From UBA6016 sp964568395 (GTDB taxonomy: Bacteria; Campylobacterota; Campylobacteria; Campylobacterales; UBA6016): DNA of 64,000 bases. Below are positions 18,473 through 26,883 of this stretch, one piece after another (the first letter of the stretch is position 1; every line of letters starts with the position of its first letter). Location: positions 1 to 64,000 of the forward strand of contig CAZMPN010000007.1 in NCBI GenBank assembly GCA_964568395.1, read 5' to 3'. Position numbers and translations under genes: made by a program. The notes below the pieces were generated by a model. That model did not search any database. It was not told where the DNA came from and saw nothing but the letters and a program-made list of their open reading frames with translations.

Positions 18473-18533
18473 CTTATAAAATACCTTATATTTTTGTGCG
18501 AATTTTAGCAAAAGCTTGTTTATAACCGCACTC

Positions 18534-18543
18534 TTTGTAGAAT
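18534..18543 (+). promoter_or_regulatory. Promoter of pdxJ operon
   Basis: TTTG followed by TAGAAT (18538-18543) fits the Campylobacter -10 style, 29 nt before the pdxJ ATG in the divergent ppx/pdxJ spacer. Confidence 0.5.
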
Positions 18544-18571
18544 TACAAAAAAGTTTGTTTTAAGGGTGGGA

Positions 18572-19351
18572 ATGAAACTCGGCGTTAACATCGACCATAT
18601 AGCGGTTTTGAGAGAGGCTAGAAAGTGCGGCGATCCGTCCCCGATGGACGCTTTGCTCCCTTCGATGCTGGGAGGTGCGGATCAGATTACCATACATCTG
18701 CGGGAAGATAGAAGGCATATCCAAGACGACGACGCCAAAAAGATAGTTAGCCTATCTCGCCTGCCGGTGAACATAGAGTGCGCGGTTGAGCCGTCCATCA
18801 TAGACATAATATGCGACCTTAGACCGCAAAGGGCGACGCTCGTGCCTGAAAAAAGAGAGGAGGTGACGACGGAGGGCGGACTCGACCTTTATAAAACCGA
18901 GGGTGCGCTAAAGGAGGCCACGAAAAGACTAAAGGAGTGCGGGATAGCCGTATCGTACTTCATAGATCCGTGCGAGAATACTACCAGGCTCTCAAAGGAG
19001 TACGGCGCCGACATGGTAGAGTTTCACACGGGAAGATACGCAAATCTCTATCTGATGCTCCACTCCAACCTCTCCAGGACGCACCACTCCGTAAAAGAGC
19101 TCGATATGGACAGGTCCATTCTGAATAGCGAGATAGAAAAAGAGCTAGGCAGACTGTCGGAGTGTTCCGGGCTGGCTAGATCCATAGGCCTGGACGTAGC
19201 GGCTGGACACGGACTAAACTACCAAAACGTGTTTGATATAGCGGCGATAGAGGGGATAGAGGAGCTAAACATCGGACAGTCGATAGTGGCCAGAAGCGTA
19301 TTCGTCGGTTTTGAAAACGCCGTCAGGGAGATGAAAAGGATTATATCTTGA
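18572..19351 (+). CDS. pdxJ: Pyridoxine 5'-phosphate synthase
   Basis: 259 aa from the ATG at 18572. AAGGGTGGGA just upstream and the conserved opening MKLGVNIDHIAVLREAR favour this over the GTG 6 nt earlier. Forms PNP from 1-deoxyxylulose 5-phosphate and the PdxA product. Conserved blocks: DQITIHLREDRRHIQD, LVPEKREEVTTEGGLD, EFHTGRYAN and ELNIGQSIVARSVFVG. Overlaps pdxA by 4 nt, so the last two steps of vitamin B6 synthesis are coupled. Confidence 0.96.
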   Translation: MKLGVNIDHIAVLREARKCGDPSPMDALLPSMLGGADQITIHLREDRRHIQDDDAKKIVSLSRLPVNIECAVEPSIIDIICDLRPQRATLVPEKREEVTTEGGLDLYKTEGALKEATKRLKECGIAVSYFIDPCENTTRLSKEYGADMVEFHTGRYANLYLMLHSNLSRTHHSVKELDMDRSILNSEIEKELGRLSECSGLARSIGLDVAAGHGLNYQNVFDIAAIEGIEELNIGQSIVARSVFVGFENAVREMKRIIS

Positions 19352-20289
19352 AACCTAAAATAGCGATAAGCATAGGCGATATCAACGGCGTAGGGCCGGA
19401 AATCGCGATAAAGGCGCACGAGAAAATAAAAGAGATTTGCGAGCCCGTGTATTGCGCGCCAAGAGCGCTGATGGACGAAGCGGCTTTGAAGTTCGGCATC
19501 GAAGAGCTCGATTTTGACTTTTTGTGCGTAGACTTTGACTTCGAGTGCATTATACGTCCAGGCGAAGTAGCCAAAGATAGCGGGGAACTCTCCTATAAAT
19601 CTTTCAAACTTGCGGTTAGCTATGCAAAGAGCGGCAGAGCGGACGCCGTCGTGACGCTTCCTATCAATAAAAAAGCGTGGGAGACGGCCGGCGTGCCGTA
19701 CAAGGGGCATACCGACGCGCTCTCCGATATGTTTGGCCTCGGTGGAATAATGATGTTGGGGTGCGAAGAGATGTTCGTGGCTCTTTATACCGACCATATA
19801 CCGCTTAGGGATGTGGCCGCAAAAATAAAAAAAGAGCCTATCGCCGATTTTTTGGTAAGGTTTTACAGAGCCGGCGGTTTCGAGAGCGTCGGCGTGCTGG
19901 GCTTCAATCCGCATGCAGGGGACGGCGGCGTGCTCGGGGACGAGGACGGCGAGATAGAGGCGGCGATAAAAGAGGCCAATAAGACGATAGGCAAAGAGGT
20001 ATTCGAGGGGCCATTGGTTCCGGATACGGCGTTTACGCCAAAAAATAGGGAAAAATACAAAACATACGCGGCGATGTATCACGACCAAGGACTGGCTCCG
20101 TTAAAAGCTCTTCATTTTGACGAATCCATAAACGTAACTCTTGGATTGCCGATAGTTCGCACCTCCGTAGACCACGGAACGGCGTACGACATAGCGTATA
20201 AGCTGGAAGCGAATACGAAAAGCTATGAGAACGCAGTAAAAGAAGCGGTAAGGTTGGCCGCAAAAGACAAAAAAGAAAGCTTTGTGTAA
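19348..20289 (+). CDS. pdxA: 4-hydroxythreonine-4-phosphate dehydrogenase
   Basis: 313 aa from a TTG. NAD-dependent oxidation of 4-phosphohydroxythreonine, whose product condenses through PdxJ. Metal-ligand histidines sit in KGHTDALSDMFG, MYHDQGLAPLKAL and TSVDHGTAYDIAYK. The TTG overlaps the pdxJ stop (TTGA). Followed after 28 nt by ribH. Confidence 0.95.
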   Translation: MKPKIAISIGDINGVGPEIAIKAHEKIKEICEPVYCAPRALMDEAALKFGIEELDFDFLCVDFDFECIIRPGEVAKDSGELSYKSFKLAVSYAKSGRADAVVTLPINKKAWETAGVPYKGHTDALSDMFGLGGIMMLGCEEMFVALYTDHIPLRDVAAKIKKEPIADFLVRFYRAGGFESVGVLGFNPHAGDGGVLGDEDGEIEAAIKEANKTIGKEVFEGPLVPDTAFTPKNREKYKTYAAMYHDQGLAPLKALHFDESINVTLGLPIVRTSVDHGTAYDIAYKLEANTKSYENAVKEAVRLAAKDKKESFV

Positions 20290-20317
20290 AATTAAAGCAA
20301 ATTTATAAGGAAGTGAA

Positions 20318-20782
20318 ATGTTGATAGAAGGAAAACTCTCCCTTGACGGAAGCGAGAAGATAGCGATAATCTCGGCTAGATTTAACCATATTATTACCGA
20401 CAGGCTCGTAGAAGGGGCGAAAGACAGCTACGCAAGACACGGCGGTAAAGATGGCAACCTTGACATCGTGCTGGCTCCCGGCGCGTTTGAGATACCGAGC
20501 GTGCTTCAAAAGCTGCTGCTGACAAAAAAATATGACGGCATCTGCTGTGTGGGCGCCGTAATAAGGGGCTCTACGCCGCATTTTGACTATGTATCCGCCG
20601 AGACCACGAAAGGCGTCGCCTCTATGGGTCTAAAATATAACACTCCGGTGACGTTCGGCGTTCTTACGACCGACACTATCGAACAGGCGATCGAGAGAGC
20701 CGGAAGCAAGGCCGGGAACAAGGGTTTCGAATCCATGACCGGCCTTATAGAGATGATTTCACTATTTAAGAATATCGGTTAA
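20318..20782 (+). CDS. ribH: 6,7-dimethyl-8-ribityllumazine synthase
   Basis: 154 aa. Penultimate step of riboflavin synthesis. Motifs PGAFEIPSVLQKL, GAVIRGSTPHFDYVS (phosphate-binding and catalytic His) and VTFGVLTTDTIEQAIERAG are all present. Preceded by AAGGAAGTGAA. Its stop shares a base with the nusB start (TAATG). Confidence 0.96.
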   Translation: MLIEGKLSLDGSEKIAIISARFNHIITDRLVEGAKDSYARHGGKDGNLDIVLAPGAFEIPSVLQKLLLTKKYDGICCVGAVIRGSTPHFDYVSAETTKGVASMGLKYNTPVTFGVLTTDTIEQAIERAGSKAGNKGFESMTGLIEMISLFKNIG

Positions 20783-21183
20783 TGGCTACACGTAGACAGG
20801 TAAGAGAGACCGTAGTATCGCTTCTTTATTCGCTCGATCTGGGTAACGAAGAGGCGGCGAAGCACGCCGATACGATATTTGAAGAGAGAAAGATAAGAAA
20901 CAAGCAAAGGGAGTTCGGCAAGTCTTTGTTTGACGGTATAGTCAAAAACCTCTCCGAGATAGACGGCAAACTGCAAGCCGTCATGAAAGAGTGGGAGATG
21001 GACAGGGTCGGAAGTATAGAAAAGGCGGTGCTTAGGCTCGGCGCCTACGAGATACTTTTCGAAAACGTAGATAAAGCCGTAGCCATCAATGAGGCGGTAG
21101 AGCTTGGCAAGCTATTTGGCGCGGAGAATAGCGCGAAGTTCATAAACGGCGTACTGGACGGCCTCAAAAAGGCGAACGCTTGA
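20782..21183 (+). CDS. nusB: Transcription antitermination factor NusB
   Basis: 133 aa all-helical RNA-binding protein that acts with NusE at rrn boxA. Conserved signatures are RRQVRETVVSLLYSLD at the N-terminus and INEAVELGKLFG ... FINGVLDGL at the C-terminus. The ribH-nusB pairing is common across bacteria. Overlaps pyrF by 4 nt. Confidence 0.95.
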   Translation: MATRRQVRETVVSLLYSLDLGNEEAAKHADTIFEERKIRNKQREFGKSLFDGIVKNLSEIDGKLQAVMKEWEMDRVGSIEKAVLRLGAYEILFENVDKAVAINEAVELGKLFGAENSAKFINGVLDGLKKANA

Positions 21184-21863
21184 AAATATGCGTAGCGCTT
21201 GACCTTCCTTCAAAAGAGGAAAATCTTGAGCTTTTGGAAAAAATAATGGAGTTCGACGTCTGGATAAAAGTCGGCTTTCGTTCCTATATCAGGGACGGCA
21301 AGGCATTTTTGGACGACATAAAGAGGATAAATCCGGAGTTTAAAATCTTTTTGGATTTGAAGCTTTACGACATACCGAATACGATGGCGGACGCCGCCGA
21401 GGAGATAGCGGCTCTTGGCGTGGATATGTTCAACGTCCACGCAAGCGCCGGCAAAAAAGCGATGCAAGAGGTAATGGATAGGCTAGAAAAACTACCTAGG
21501 CGTCCTCTAGTTTTGGCCGTTACGGCGCTGACCAGCTTCGATGAAGACGGATTTATGGCCGTATACGGCGAGCCGATAGCCAAAAAAGCGGCTCAGTTCG
21601 CAAAAGACGCGCACGAAGCGGGTCTTGACGGAGTGGTCTGTTCGGCGCACGAGAGTGAGCTTGTCAAGGATGCTACAAACGCTAATTTTGCGACGCTATG
21701 TCCGGGAATCAGGGACGTATCCGACGACAAGGGCGACCAGCAAAGGGTCGTGGATGTGGCTATGGCCAAAGATATGAAGGTGGATTTCGCCGTTATAGGC
21801 CGTCCTATATATAAATCCCAAAATCCAAAAGAGACGCTTCAAAATTTATTAAAGCGTATTTAA
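21180..21863 (+). CDS. pyrF: Orotidine 5'-phosphate decarboxylase
   Basis: 227 aa from a TTG that overlaps nusB. Converts OMP to UMP. The catalytic D-x-K-x-x-D motif is seen in FLDLKLYDIPNTMADA, and the C-terminal phosphate-gripper region in FAVIGRPIYKSQNP. Last gene of the pdxJ operon. The downstream spacer holds a GGGCG/CGCCC hairpin (21865-21888) that also contains the tRNA-Ser -10 element. Confidence 0.95.
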   Translation: MKICVALDLPSKEENLELLEKIMEFDVWIKVGFRSYIRDGKAFLDDIKRINPEFKIFLDLKLYDIPNTMADAAEEIAALGVDMFNVHASAGKKAMQEVMDRLEKLPRRPLVLAVTALTSFDEDGFMAVYGEPIAKKAAQFAKDAHEAGLDGVVCSAHESELVKDATNANFATLCPGIRDVSDDKGDQQRVVDVAMAKDMKVDFAVIGRPIYKSQNPKETLQNLLKRI

Positions 21864-21870
21864 AGGGCGG

Positions 21871-21881
21871 TTTGCTAAAAT
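21871..21881 (+). promoter_or_regulatory. Promoter of tRNA-Ser
   Basis: TTTGCTAAAAT, with TAAAAT at 21876-21881, is a typical extended -10, 19 nt before the mature tRNA 5' end. It lies in the loop of a GGGCG...CGCCC inverted repeat. Confidence 0.6.
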
Positions 21882-21899
21882 TACGCCCTCTTAACTTAC

Positions 21900-21991
21900 G
21901 GACAGGTGGGTGAGTGGCTGAAACCACACCCCTGCTAAGGGTGCGTACCTAAACACTGGTACCGAGGGTTCGAATCCCTCCCTGTCCGCCA
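21900..21991 (+). tRNA. tRNA-Ser (anticodon GCT)
   Basis: 92 nt including an encoded CCA. Acceptor GGACAGG pairs with CCTGTCC. The anticodon stem CACCC/GGGTG encloses CTGCTAA, so the anticodon is GCT (reads AGC/AGT). There is a long variable arm and a T-arm GAGGGTTCGAATCCCTC. Its 3' end is the integration site of island A. Confidence 0.95.
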
Positions 21992-21995
21992 CCAA
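21973..21995 (+). repeat. att junction 1 (tRNA-Ser 3' end)
   Basis: AATCCCTCCCTGTCCGCCACC inside and just after the tRNA is repeated at 29611 with one T missing, and in part at 29966. The match continues past the tRNA for more than 300 bp into the copy at 29623 onward. Confidence 0.85.
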
Positions 21996-22105
21996 TACTT
22001 CCTAATAAATCCGAAAAAGTCTTTTAAACCCTTATAAAATAAGCCTTTAGAACATTTCATAAGTCCGAATAAGTCCGAGTGATTTTGGTTGCATCCGAGG
22101 ATTTT

Positions 22106-22166
22106 AAGGGTATTTTTAAGGGTATCTTTCTAAACTAGTAAATCCATACCCTTTAGAGGTACCCTT
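22106..22166 (+). repeat. Integrase arm-type / autoregulatory sites of island A
   Basis: Two direct AAGGGTAT heptamer-type sites (22106-22113, 22118-22125; period 12) are followed by two inverted TACCCTT sites (22147-22153, 22160-22166; period 13) that end 3 nt before the integrase ATG. A matching direct pair lies at the other end (29533-29552). Position at both ends and overlap with the integrase leader suggest arm-binding and self-repression. Confidence 0.6.
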
Positions 22167-22169
22167 AAA

Positions 22170-23394
22170 ATGCCAAGAACTACACTACCTATTAACGACA
22201 CTCAAATCAAAAACGCAAAACCAAAAGATAAAAATTACAAGCTCATAGACGGGCAAGGTCTATATCTCCTAGTAAAAACAAACGGCTCAAAGCTTTGGAG
22301 ATTTAACTATAAATTTGACGGCAAAGAGCAGACTTACGCCATAGGTTCATATCCTGAAATATCGCTTCAAACGGCTAGGCAAAAAAGGGAAGAGCTTAGG
22401 GCAAAAGTCGCCAACGGCGTAAATCCCTCAAAAGAAAAACAAGAGCAAAAGCAGATACAGGCTGAAAAAAATAGAAAACACTTTCGAACATGTTTCAAAA
22501 GATTGGCTAAAAAACATAAGCGGTGGTTTATCTGAGCATTACAGAAAAGGCATTGAAGGTTATTTTAAAAACCATATTTATCAATACATAGGGAATAAAC
22601 CTATAAACGAGATAACGAGGTTGGAGCTTTTGGAAGTTATCAAGATAATCGACCAAAAAGGGTACGCCGAAACCGCAAGAAGAGCTTTGAATGTATGCGG
22701 AAGCGTATGGAAATACGCAGTCACTATGGGTAAAGCCGAACACAATATAGTAGCCGACATAGATAAAAAATATGCTCTCTCAAAAACTGTAAAACAACAC
22801 TATCCAGTAATTACGGAGCCAAAGGAACTTGGCGCACTTCTTAGGGGCATAGACGGCTATCACGGCTCACTTATTGTAAGGCAGGCTTTGAGGCTTGCTG
22901 TACTTGTATTTGTAAGACCTGCAAATATCAGGTTTGCAGAGTGGAGGGAGTTTGACTTTGATAGCAAAGTCTGGCGCATTCCGGCCGATAAAATGAAAAT
23001 GAAAGCCCCTCATATAGTACCGCTATGTACGCAGGCTATAAAAATACTAGAAGAGTTAAAGCCGATAACAGGTAGCGGTAAATATCTATTTCCAAGCCCA
23101 AACACATCGCTAAAGCCTATTTGCGAAAATACACTAAATCAAGCCCTTAGAAGATTAGGTTATACAAGAGAAGAGATAGTAAGCCACTCTTTTAGAGGTA
23201 TCGCCTCAACCATACTTCACGAAAACATCTCAAAGCACGGATTTCATAGTGATGTAATAGAGAGGCAACTTGCTCACGCAGAGAGAAACGGCGTTAAAGC
23301 CGCTTACAACCACGCCGAATATCTAGAAGAAAGAACAGAGCTTATGCAGTGGTGGGGAGATTGGCTTGAGAGGCTGAGATTATTATATGGTTAA
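22170..23394 (+). pseudogene. Tyrosine integrase of island A, +1 frameshift in an A7 run
   Basis: N-terminal DUF4102-type domain (MPRTTLPINDTQIKNAKPKD...) in one frame to about 22470, then the core and catalytic domain in the next frame from there to 23394. Removing one A from the run at 22464-22470 joins them as AEKIENTFEHVSKDW, which aligns with AETKKLENTFEKLFYKW of the intact island B integrase. Catalytic features: Arg in FVRPANIRFAEW, H-x-x-R in SHSFRGIAST, and QLAHAERNGVKAAYNHAEYL with the His and nucleophile Tyr. The whole would be about 407 aa. Either inactivated, rescued by A7 slippage, or a sequencing indel. Confidence 0.85.
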
Positions 23395-24135
23395 TTTCTG
23401 AAAAATAAACAGGTGCTCATGCATAATAAGCAAAAAATTTGCCTCTTTTGACTTTTTGACCCAAAAACCAGTCGCCTTACAGTTGTGTTGGTGTTTGATA
23501 ATATCCTCTTTGAGGGCAAAGCCGACTTTGAGAAATCTTTGCATCACCATAAAAGCTAGCGGCTGATACATCTTTTTGCGCCTAGTATCGCCAATAAGTA
23601 CGGCGCAAAATTTACCATCTTTTAGCACACGGTATAGTTCCGCCGCTACTTTTTCCATCTCGTCGCAAAACTTCTCTAAGTCGTGTATATGTGACAAGTC
23701 ACCATCTATGTCATCCGAGTATTTGATGATGTTGGCATACGGCGGGTGCATTAGCGCAAAATCTATGCTTTTGTCGTTTAGTATCTCTATATTTCTAGCG
23801 TCGTTTTGGACTAGCTTGATTTTTGGATTGTGTTCACTCTCGAAGTTGAGAGCCGATTTTGTGAGTTCTATAGCATTTGGGTTTATGTCGAGGGCTAACA
23901 GGTTGCGATTTAGTAGTTTACACTCTATTGCCGTAGTGCCGCCGCCTATCATCGGGTCTAAGAGGTAGTCACCCTCGTCGGAGTAGCGCATTATCAGGTT
24001 TCGCACCACATCGGGCGACCAGTTGCCTCTGTATTTGCTATTATGTGTCGCCCAATTGCCCCGTCTCGGAAAGCTCCAAACGGTCGTGCACTCTTGCTCG
24101 AAGTCGTCTGGGTGTAGCTTTTTTATTTTAGGCAT
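23383..24135 (-). CDS. Second DNA methyltransferase of the DpnII-type system
   Basis: 250 aa. Motif X-like N-terminus (VWSFPRRGNW ... SPDVVRNLIMRYS), SAM-binding motif I LLDPMIGGGTT, then catalytic motif IV as HPPYANI. The X-I-IV order and DP-x-x-GGGTT fit amino-methylating N4-cytosine/N6-adenine enzymes of the DNA_methylase family. HPPY replaces the more usual DPPY/SPPY. DpnII-type operons often carry two methylases, so this may be the second protective enzyme, but specificity cannot be read. Its start overlaps the endonuclease end by 13 nt; its end overlaps the integrase end by 12 nt, convergently. Confidence 0.8.
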   Translation of the reverse strand: MPKIKKLHPDDFEQECTTVWSFPRRGNWATHNSKYRGNWSPDVVRNLIMRYSDEGDYLLDPMIGGGTTAIECKLLNRNLLALDINPNAIELTKSALNFESEHNPKIKLVQNDARNIEILNDKSIDFALMHPPYANIIKYSDDIDGDLSHIHDLEKFCDEMEKVAAELYRVLKDGKFCAVLIGDTRRKKMYQPLAFMVMQRFLKVGFALKEDIIKHQHNCKATGFWVKKSKEANFLLIMHEHLFIFQKLTI

Positions 24136-25001
24136 ACACCCTCAAATATGCCATTTTTTAACATTTCGATATTTAACACATGGTCGTTGTGATTAAACGT
24201 CTCTTCTAGTGGTCTAAGAGCCGTTAGCCATCCTGTGCCGTCTGTTATCCATATTAGCGTCAAGCCTTGTTCTTTTAGAAAGTCGTTTAGATATTGGTAT
24301 TCGCCCGCTGTGGCTTTTAGCTTTGAGCCGCCTCCGCCGTAGTAGTTTACTTCTATCAAAAAAAGTTTGTTTTTTGTGCTGTCATATAGCGCAAAGTCAA
24401 AGCGTCTGCTGTTTTTGTCTATTTTGATTTCGTAGCCAAATTTTTGTTTGATTTTTTCTTTTGTTGCTTGGTCTATGAACTTGAAGTTTTTGTGCTTTTG
24501 GCAAAATCCATCCAAATACTTGCCAACGAGGTTTTCCATGAGCGTGCCCGTGCGGTTTTTGCGAGCATTTGTATCCATGCCGACCTCTACACCAAAACAA
24601 TAATCCACAAGGTTTTTGACATTTTTGTTTTGCAATATCCCTTTGATGCCGCTATTTTGAAAAAACACCAAAAGCTCTTTTTCATTGATTGTATCACCGT
24701 AAAAAATATCGCTTTTGTTTTCCGCTACGAGTAGTGACAAGTCGGATATTATCGGCATATCTCGTAGTTTGTCGGCTCTAACAGCTACTAGCAGAGGTAA
24801 AGCCGCACGGACTTTCGGATATTCACGTACTAGTTTTATTAACTCATCCTCGATATTTTCTTTACCGATTAGGTAATTTAGGAGATTCAACTCTTTTTCT
24901 ACCCTACGGATATTTTGCTTGACCTTCTCAAAGTCCGTGAAATAGTCCCAAGTAAAAATAGAGTCTTGGAATGTTGATTTTAGAGTGTTAAATGTTTTCA
25001 T
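24123..25001 (-). CDS. DpnII-family type II restriction endonuclease (GATC predicted)
   Basis: 292 aa. The C-terminal half has the DpnII/MjaIII-type nuclease core: RRFDFALYDSTKNKLFLIEVNYYGGGGSKL, where D-F...E-V-N stands for the PD-(D/E)xK metal site, then TAGEYQYLNDFLKEQG and LIWITDGTGW. The N-terminal half has the family's FTWDYFTDFEKV opening. Expected to cut unmethylated GATC and to be protected by the Dam-type enzyme at 26884-27750. It overlaps the OLD gene end by 4 nt and the second methylase start by 13 nt, so it is embedded in the four-gene operon. Confidence 0.85.
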   Translation of the reverse strand: MKTFNTLKSTFQDSIFTWDYFTDFEKVKQNIRRVEKELNLLNYLIGKENIEDELIKLVREYPKVRAALPLLVAVRADKLRDMPIISDLSLLVAENKSDIFYGDTINEKELLVFFQNSGIKGILQNKNVKNLVDYCFGVEVGMDTNARKNRTGTLMENLVGKYLDGFCQKHKNFKFIDQATKEKIKQKFGYEIKIDKNSRRFDFALYDSTKNKLFLIEVNYYGGGGSKLKATAGEYQYLNDFLKEQGLTLIWITDGTGWLTALRPLEETFNHNDHVLNIEMLKNGIFEGVCLK

Positions 25002-26881
25002 TTTTCAAATTCTTTAAAAAACTTTTCAAGTTTTGGATATTTGATTTTTAGCTTTTGCTTTTCTGCGGCGGCAAGCTCCAATATCAAGTTGCCATACTTT
25101 ACAGCAATAGCATATTTGGTTTGCAAGTTAGTAAAACTAAAGTTAGAATGAATTTGGCTTCTTATATCCTGAAAGAAGATGTCCATCACTTCGGTTATAG
25201 GAAGTTTTTTGAGCGTGAATCTTAATTTTTGAAAGTTTTTAAATGTGTACTTTCTTTTATCAACTATTTGCTTGCACTCCGCAAGGTATTCGCATGAAGC
25301 CTGAAAAAGAAGTTCTGGAATTGCTAAATCCTCTATCATTGAAGGATAGTTTTCATTTATATCTTCTTTATCGGTTAAGTATAATGATTTTGTCATTATT
25401 ACTTTTACGGTTTTCTTTAATATCTTTTTCTTTGCTTGTATACCAGCTTCATCATGGTCTAGTAAGCAAATTATTTTTCTATTTTTTATTGGCATATTTT
25501 TGTCTAATAACTCTACATATGCAGGCAAATTTCCACTGCCACCGCATACAAGCGTATGGACATTTGGAAAATCTCTACCCATTATAGTTTTATATGTCGA
25601 ATAAAAGTATATTGGGTCATCGTTGCCCTCAAATATAATATTGTTTTTTCCAACCAACCAACCATCATTTTTCTCAACGCCAAAATGATCTTTTAATTGC
25701 GTAACAAAATTATTATCACTAGGTTCGATAATATTTGTAATTTTTTTAAACATATTTTTATGTTTTCTGCTTACATAAAATTCTCTGTTTTCTAAACAGA
25801 AAAGCTTTACATTGCTTGGATTATCAATATCAACCATTTTTGGAGAGTGAGTGGTGCAAATCACCTGATGCGTCTTTGATACATCATTGAATATCTCTCT
25901 AATTTTCTTTTGTAGTTTAGGTTGCATATATGTTTCTGGCTCATCAATTGCCCATATTATAAATGGATTTGTATATCTTGCTTTTGCTTTAACATCTTTG
26001 CTGAAATACTCTAGTAGTGTTATTAGAATTAGCTTCTGTATCCCACTTCCCTTGCTATCAACATCAACATGTGCAGCATCCTTAACATTTAATGCAATTC
26101 TTTTTGATAATATTTCAGTCAAACTCTCTCCAGTTAGAGCAACCTCAAGCGAATAATCCTCAGGTTTCATGCCAGCTTGAATTTCTGGGAATTCCCTTAA
26201 AACATTTCGGAAGCTTTCTGATATTAAGGAGTTCTTCTCTTCTAAAATTTTTTTTGTAAGCTCATCAACTTCATCAATTTTTTTCTTTAAATCTTTTACC
26301 TTTCCAGTAAGACCGGTATTCCCGTATGTATCCACCATTGATGGCAAAATATCATCTGCAACAAGTTTATTTATTTTGGATGATATGTCATATTGAGCTG
26401 GAATATAAATAAACTGCGTTCTTTTAAAGAGTCTATAGATTGGATGAGTATAGTTTACAATTTCATTTTGACCTTTCTTAAGTTCCTTTTGTACTGGAAA
26501 ACTTCCATCGCTATTTGAATGATACCACCCACTTAAGTCGCCATCATAATAGGCTATTGTGCTTACTATGTTTTTATTATGAATATATTTATCAAGTCCT
26601 TTGATTCTTTTTATCTCTTCTTTTTCTAAAAATAAATCAACTTGAATGTATGCTGGAGAAATAGAACCAGTGCCTTTTAGAATATGGTAAGACAGATCTT
26701 TTTCTCTTTCAAAATAGTTTGAATCTTCATATCCCTCATTAAAGAAAATATTTAATGCTCTTAGAAGGTTACTTTTCCCGGAATTGTTAGCGCCAGCAAT
26801 AATTTGAAATGTAGAATCAAACTCCATTTCGAAATTTAGTAGAGTTCTAAAATTGTTTATTTTTACACTTTTTATATGCAC
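24998..26881 (-). CDS. OLD-family ATPase/TOPRIM nuclease
   Basis: 627 aa. N-terminal ABC/SMC-like ATPase: Walker A GANNSGKS (residues 30-37), signature-like DSKGSGIQKLILI (about residue 285), Walker B FIIWAIDEPETYMQP (about residue 310) and the His switch CTTHSPKMVD. C-terminal TOPRIM: NIIFEGNDDP (about residue 414) and ICLLDHDEAG (about residue 472). This is the OLD nuclease layout, including Gabija GajA and related phage-defence effectors. No UvrD-like GajB partner is adjacent. It lies between the Dam-type methylase (2-nt gap) and the endonuclease (4-nt overlap). Very AT-rich codon use suggests a different origin from the neighbouring RM genes. Confidence 0.88.
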   Translation of the reverse strand: MHIKSVKINNFRTLLNFEMEFDSTFQIIAGANNSGKSNLLRALNIFFNEGYEDSNYFEREKDLSYHILKGTGSISPAYIQVDLFLEKEEIKRIKGLDKYIHNKNIVSTIAYYDGDLSGWYHSNSDGSFPVQKELKKGQNEIVNYTHPIYRLFKRTQFIYIPAQYDISSKINKLVADDILPSMVDTYGNTGLTGKVKDLKKKIDEVDELTKKILEEKNSLISESFRNVLREFPEIQAGMKPEDYSLEVALTGESLTEILSKRIALNVKDAAHVDVDSKGSGIQKLILITLLEYFSKDVKAKARYTNPFIIWAIDEPETYMQPKLQKKIREIFNDVSKTHQVICTTHSPKMVDIDNPSNVKLFCLENREFYVSRKHKNMFKKITNIIEPSDNNFVTQLKDHFGVEKNDGWLVGKNNIIFEGNDDPIYFYSTYKTIMGRDFPNVHTLVCGGSGNLPAYVELLDKNMPIKNRKIICLLDHDEAGIQAKKKILKKTVKVIMTKSLYLTDKEDINENYPSMIEDLAIPELLFQASCEYLAECKQIVDKRKYTFKNFQKLRFTLKKLPITEVMDIFFQDIRSQIHSNFSFTNLQTKYAIAVKYGNLILELAAAEKQKLKIKYPKLEKFFKEFEK

Positions 26882-26883
26882 AG

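Noticed and set aside
19219..20088. Long minus-strand frame opposite pdxA
   Set aside because: Antisense shadow; pdxA motifs on the plus strand are unambiguous and the operon packing leaves no room.
24998..26881. Complete Gabija system (GajA + GajB)
   Set aside because: The OLD protein resembles GajA in layout, but no UvrD-like helicase gene lies on either side; both neighbours are restriction-modification genes.
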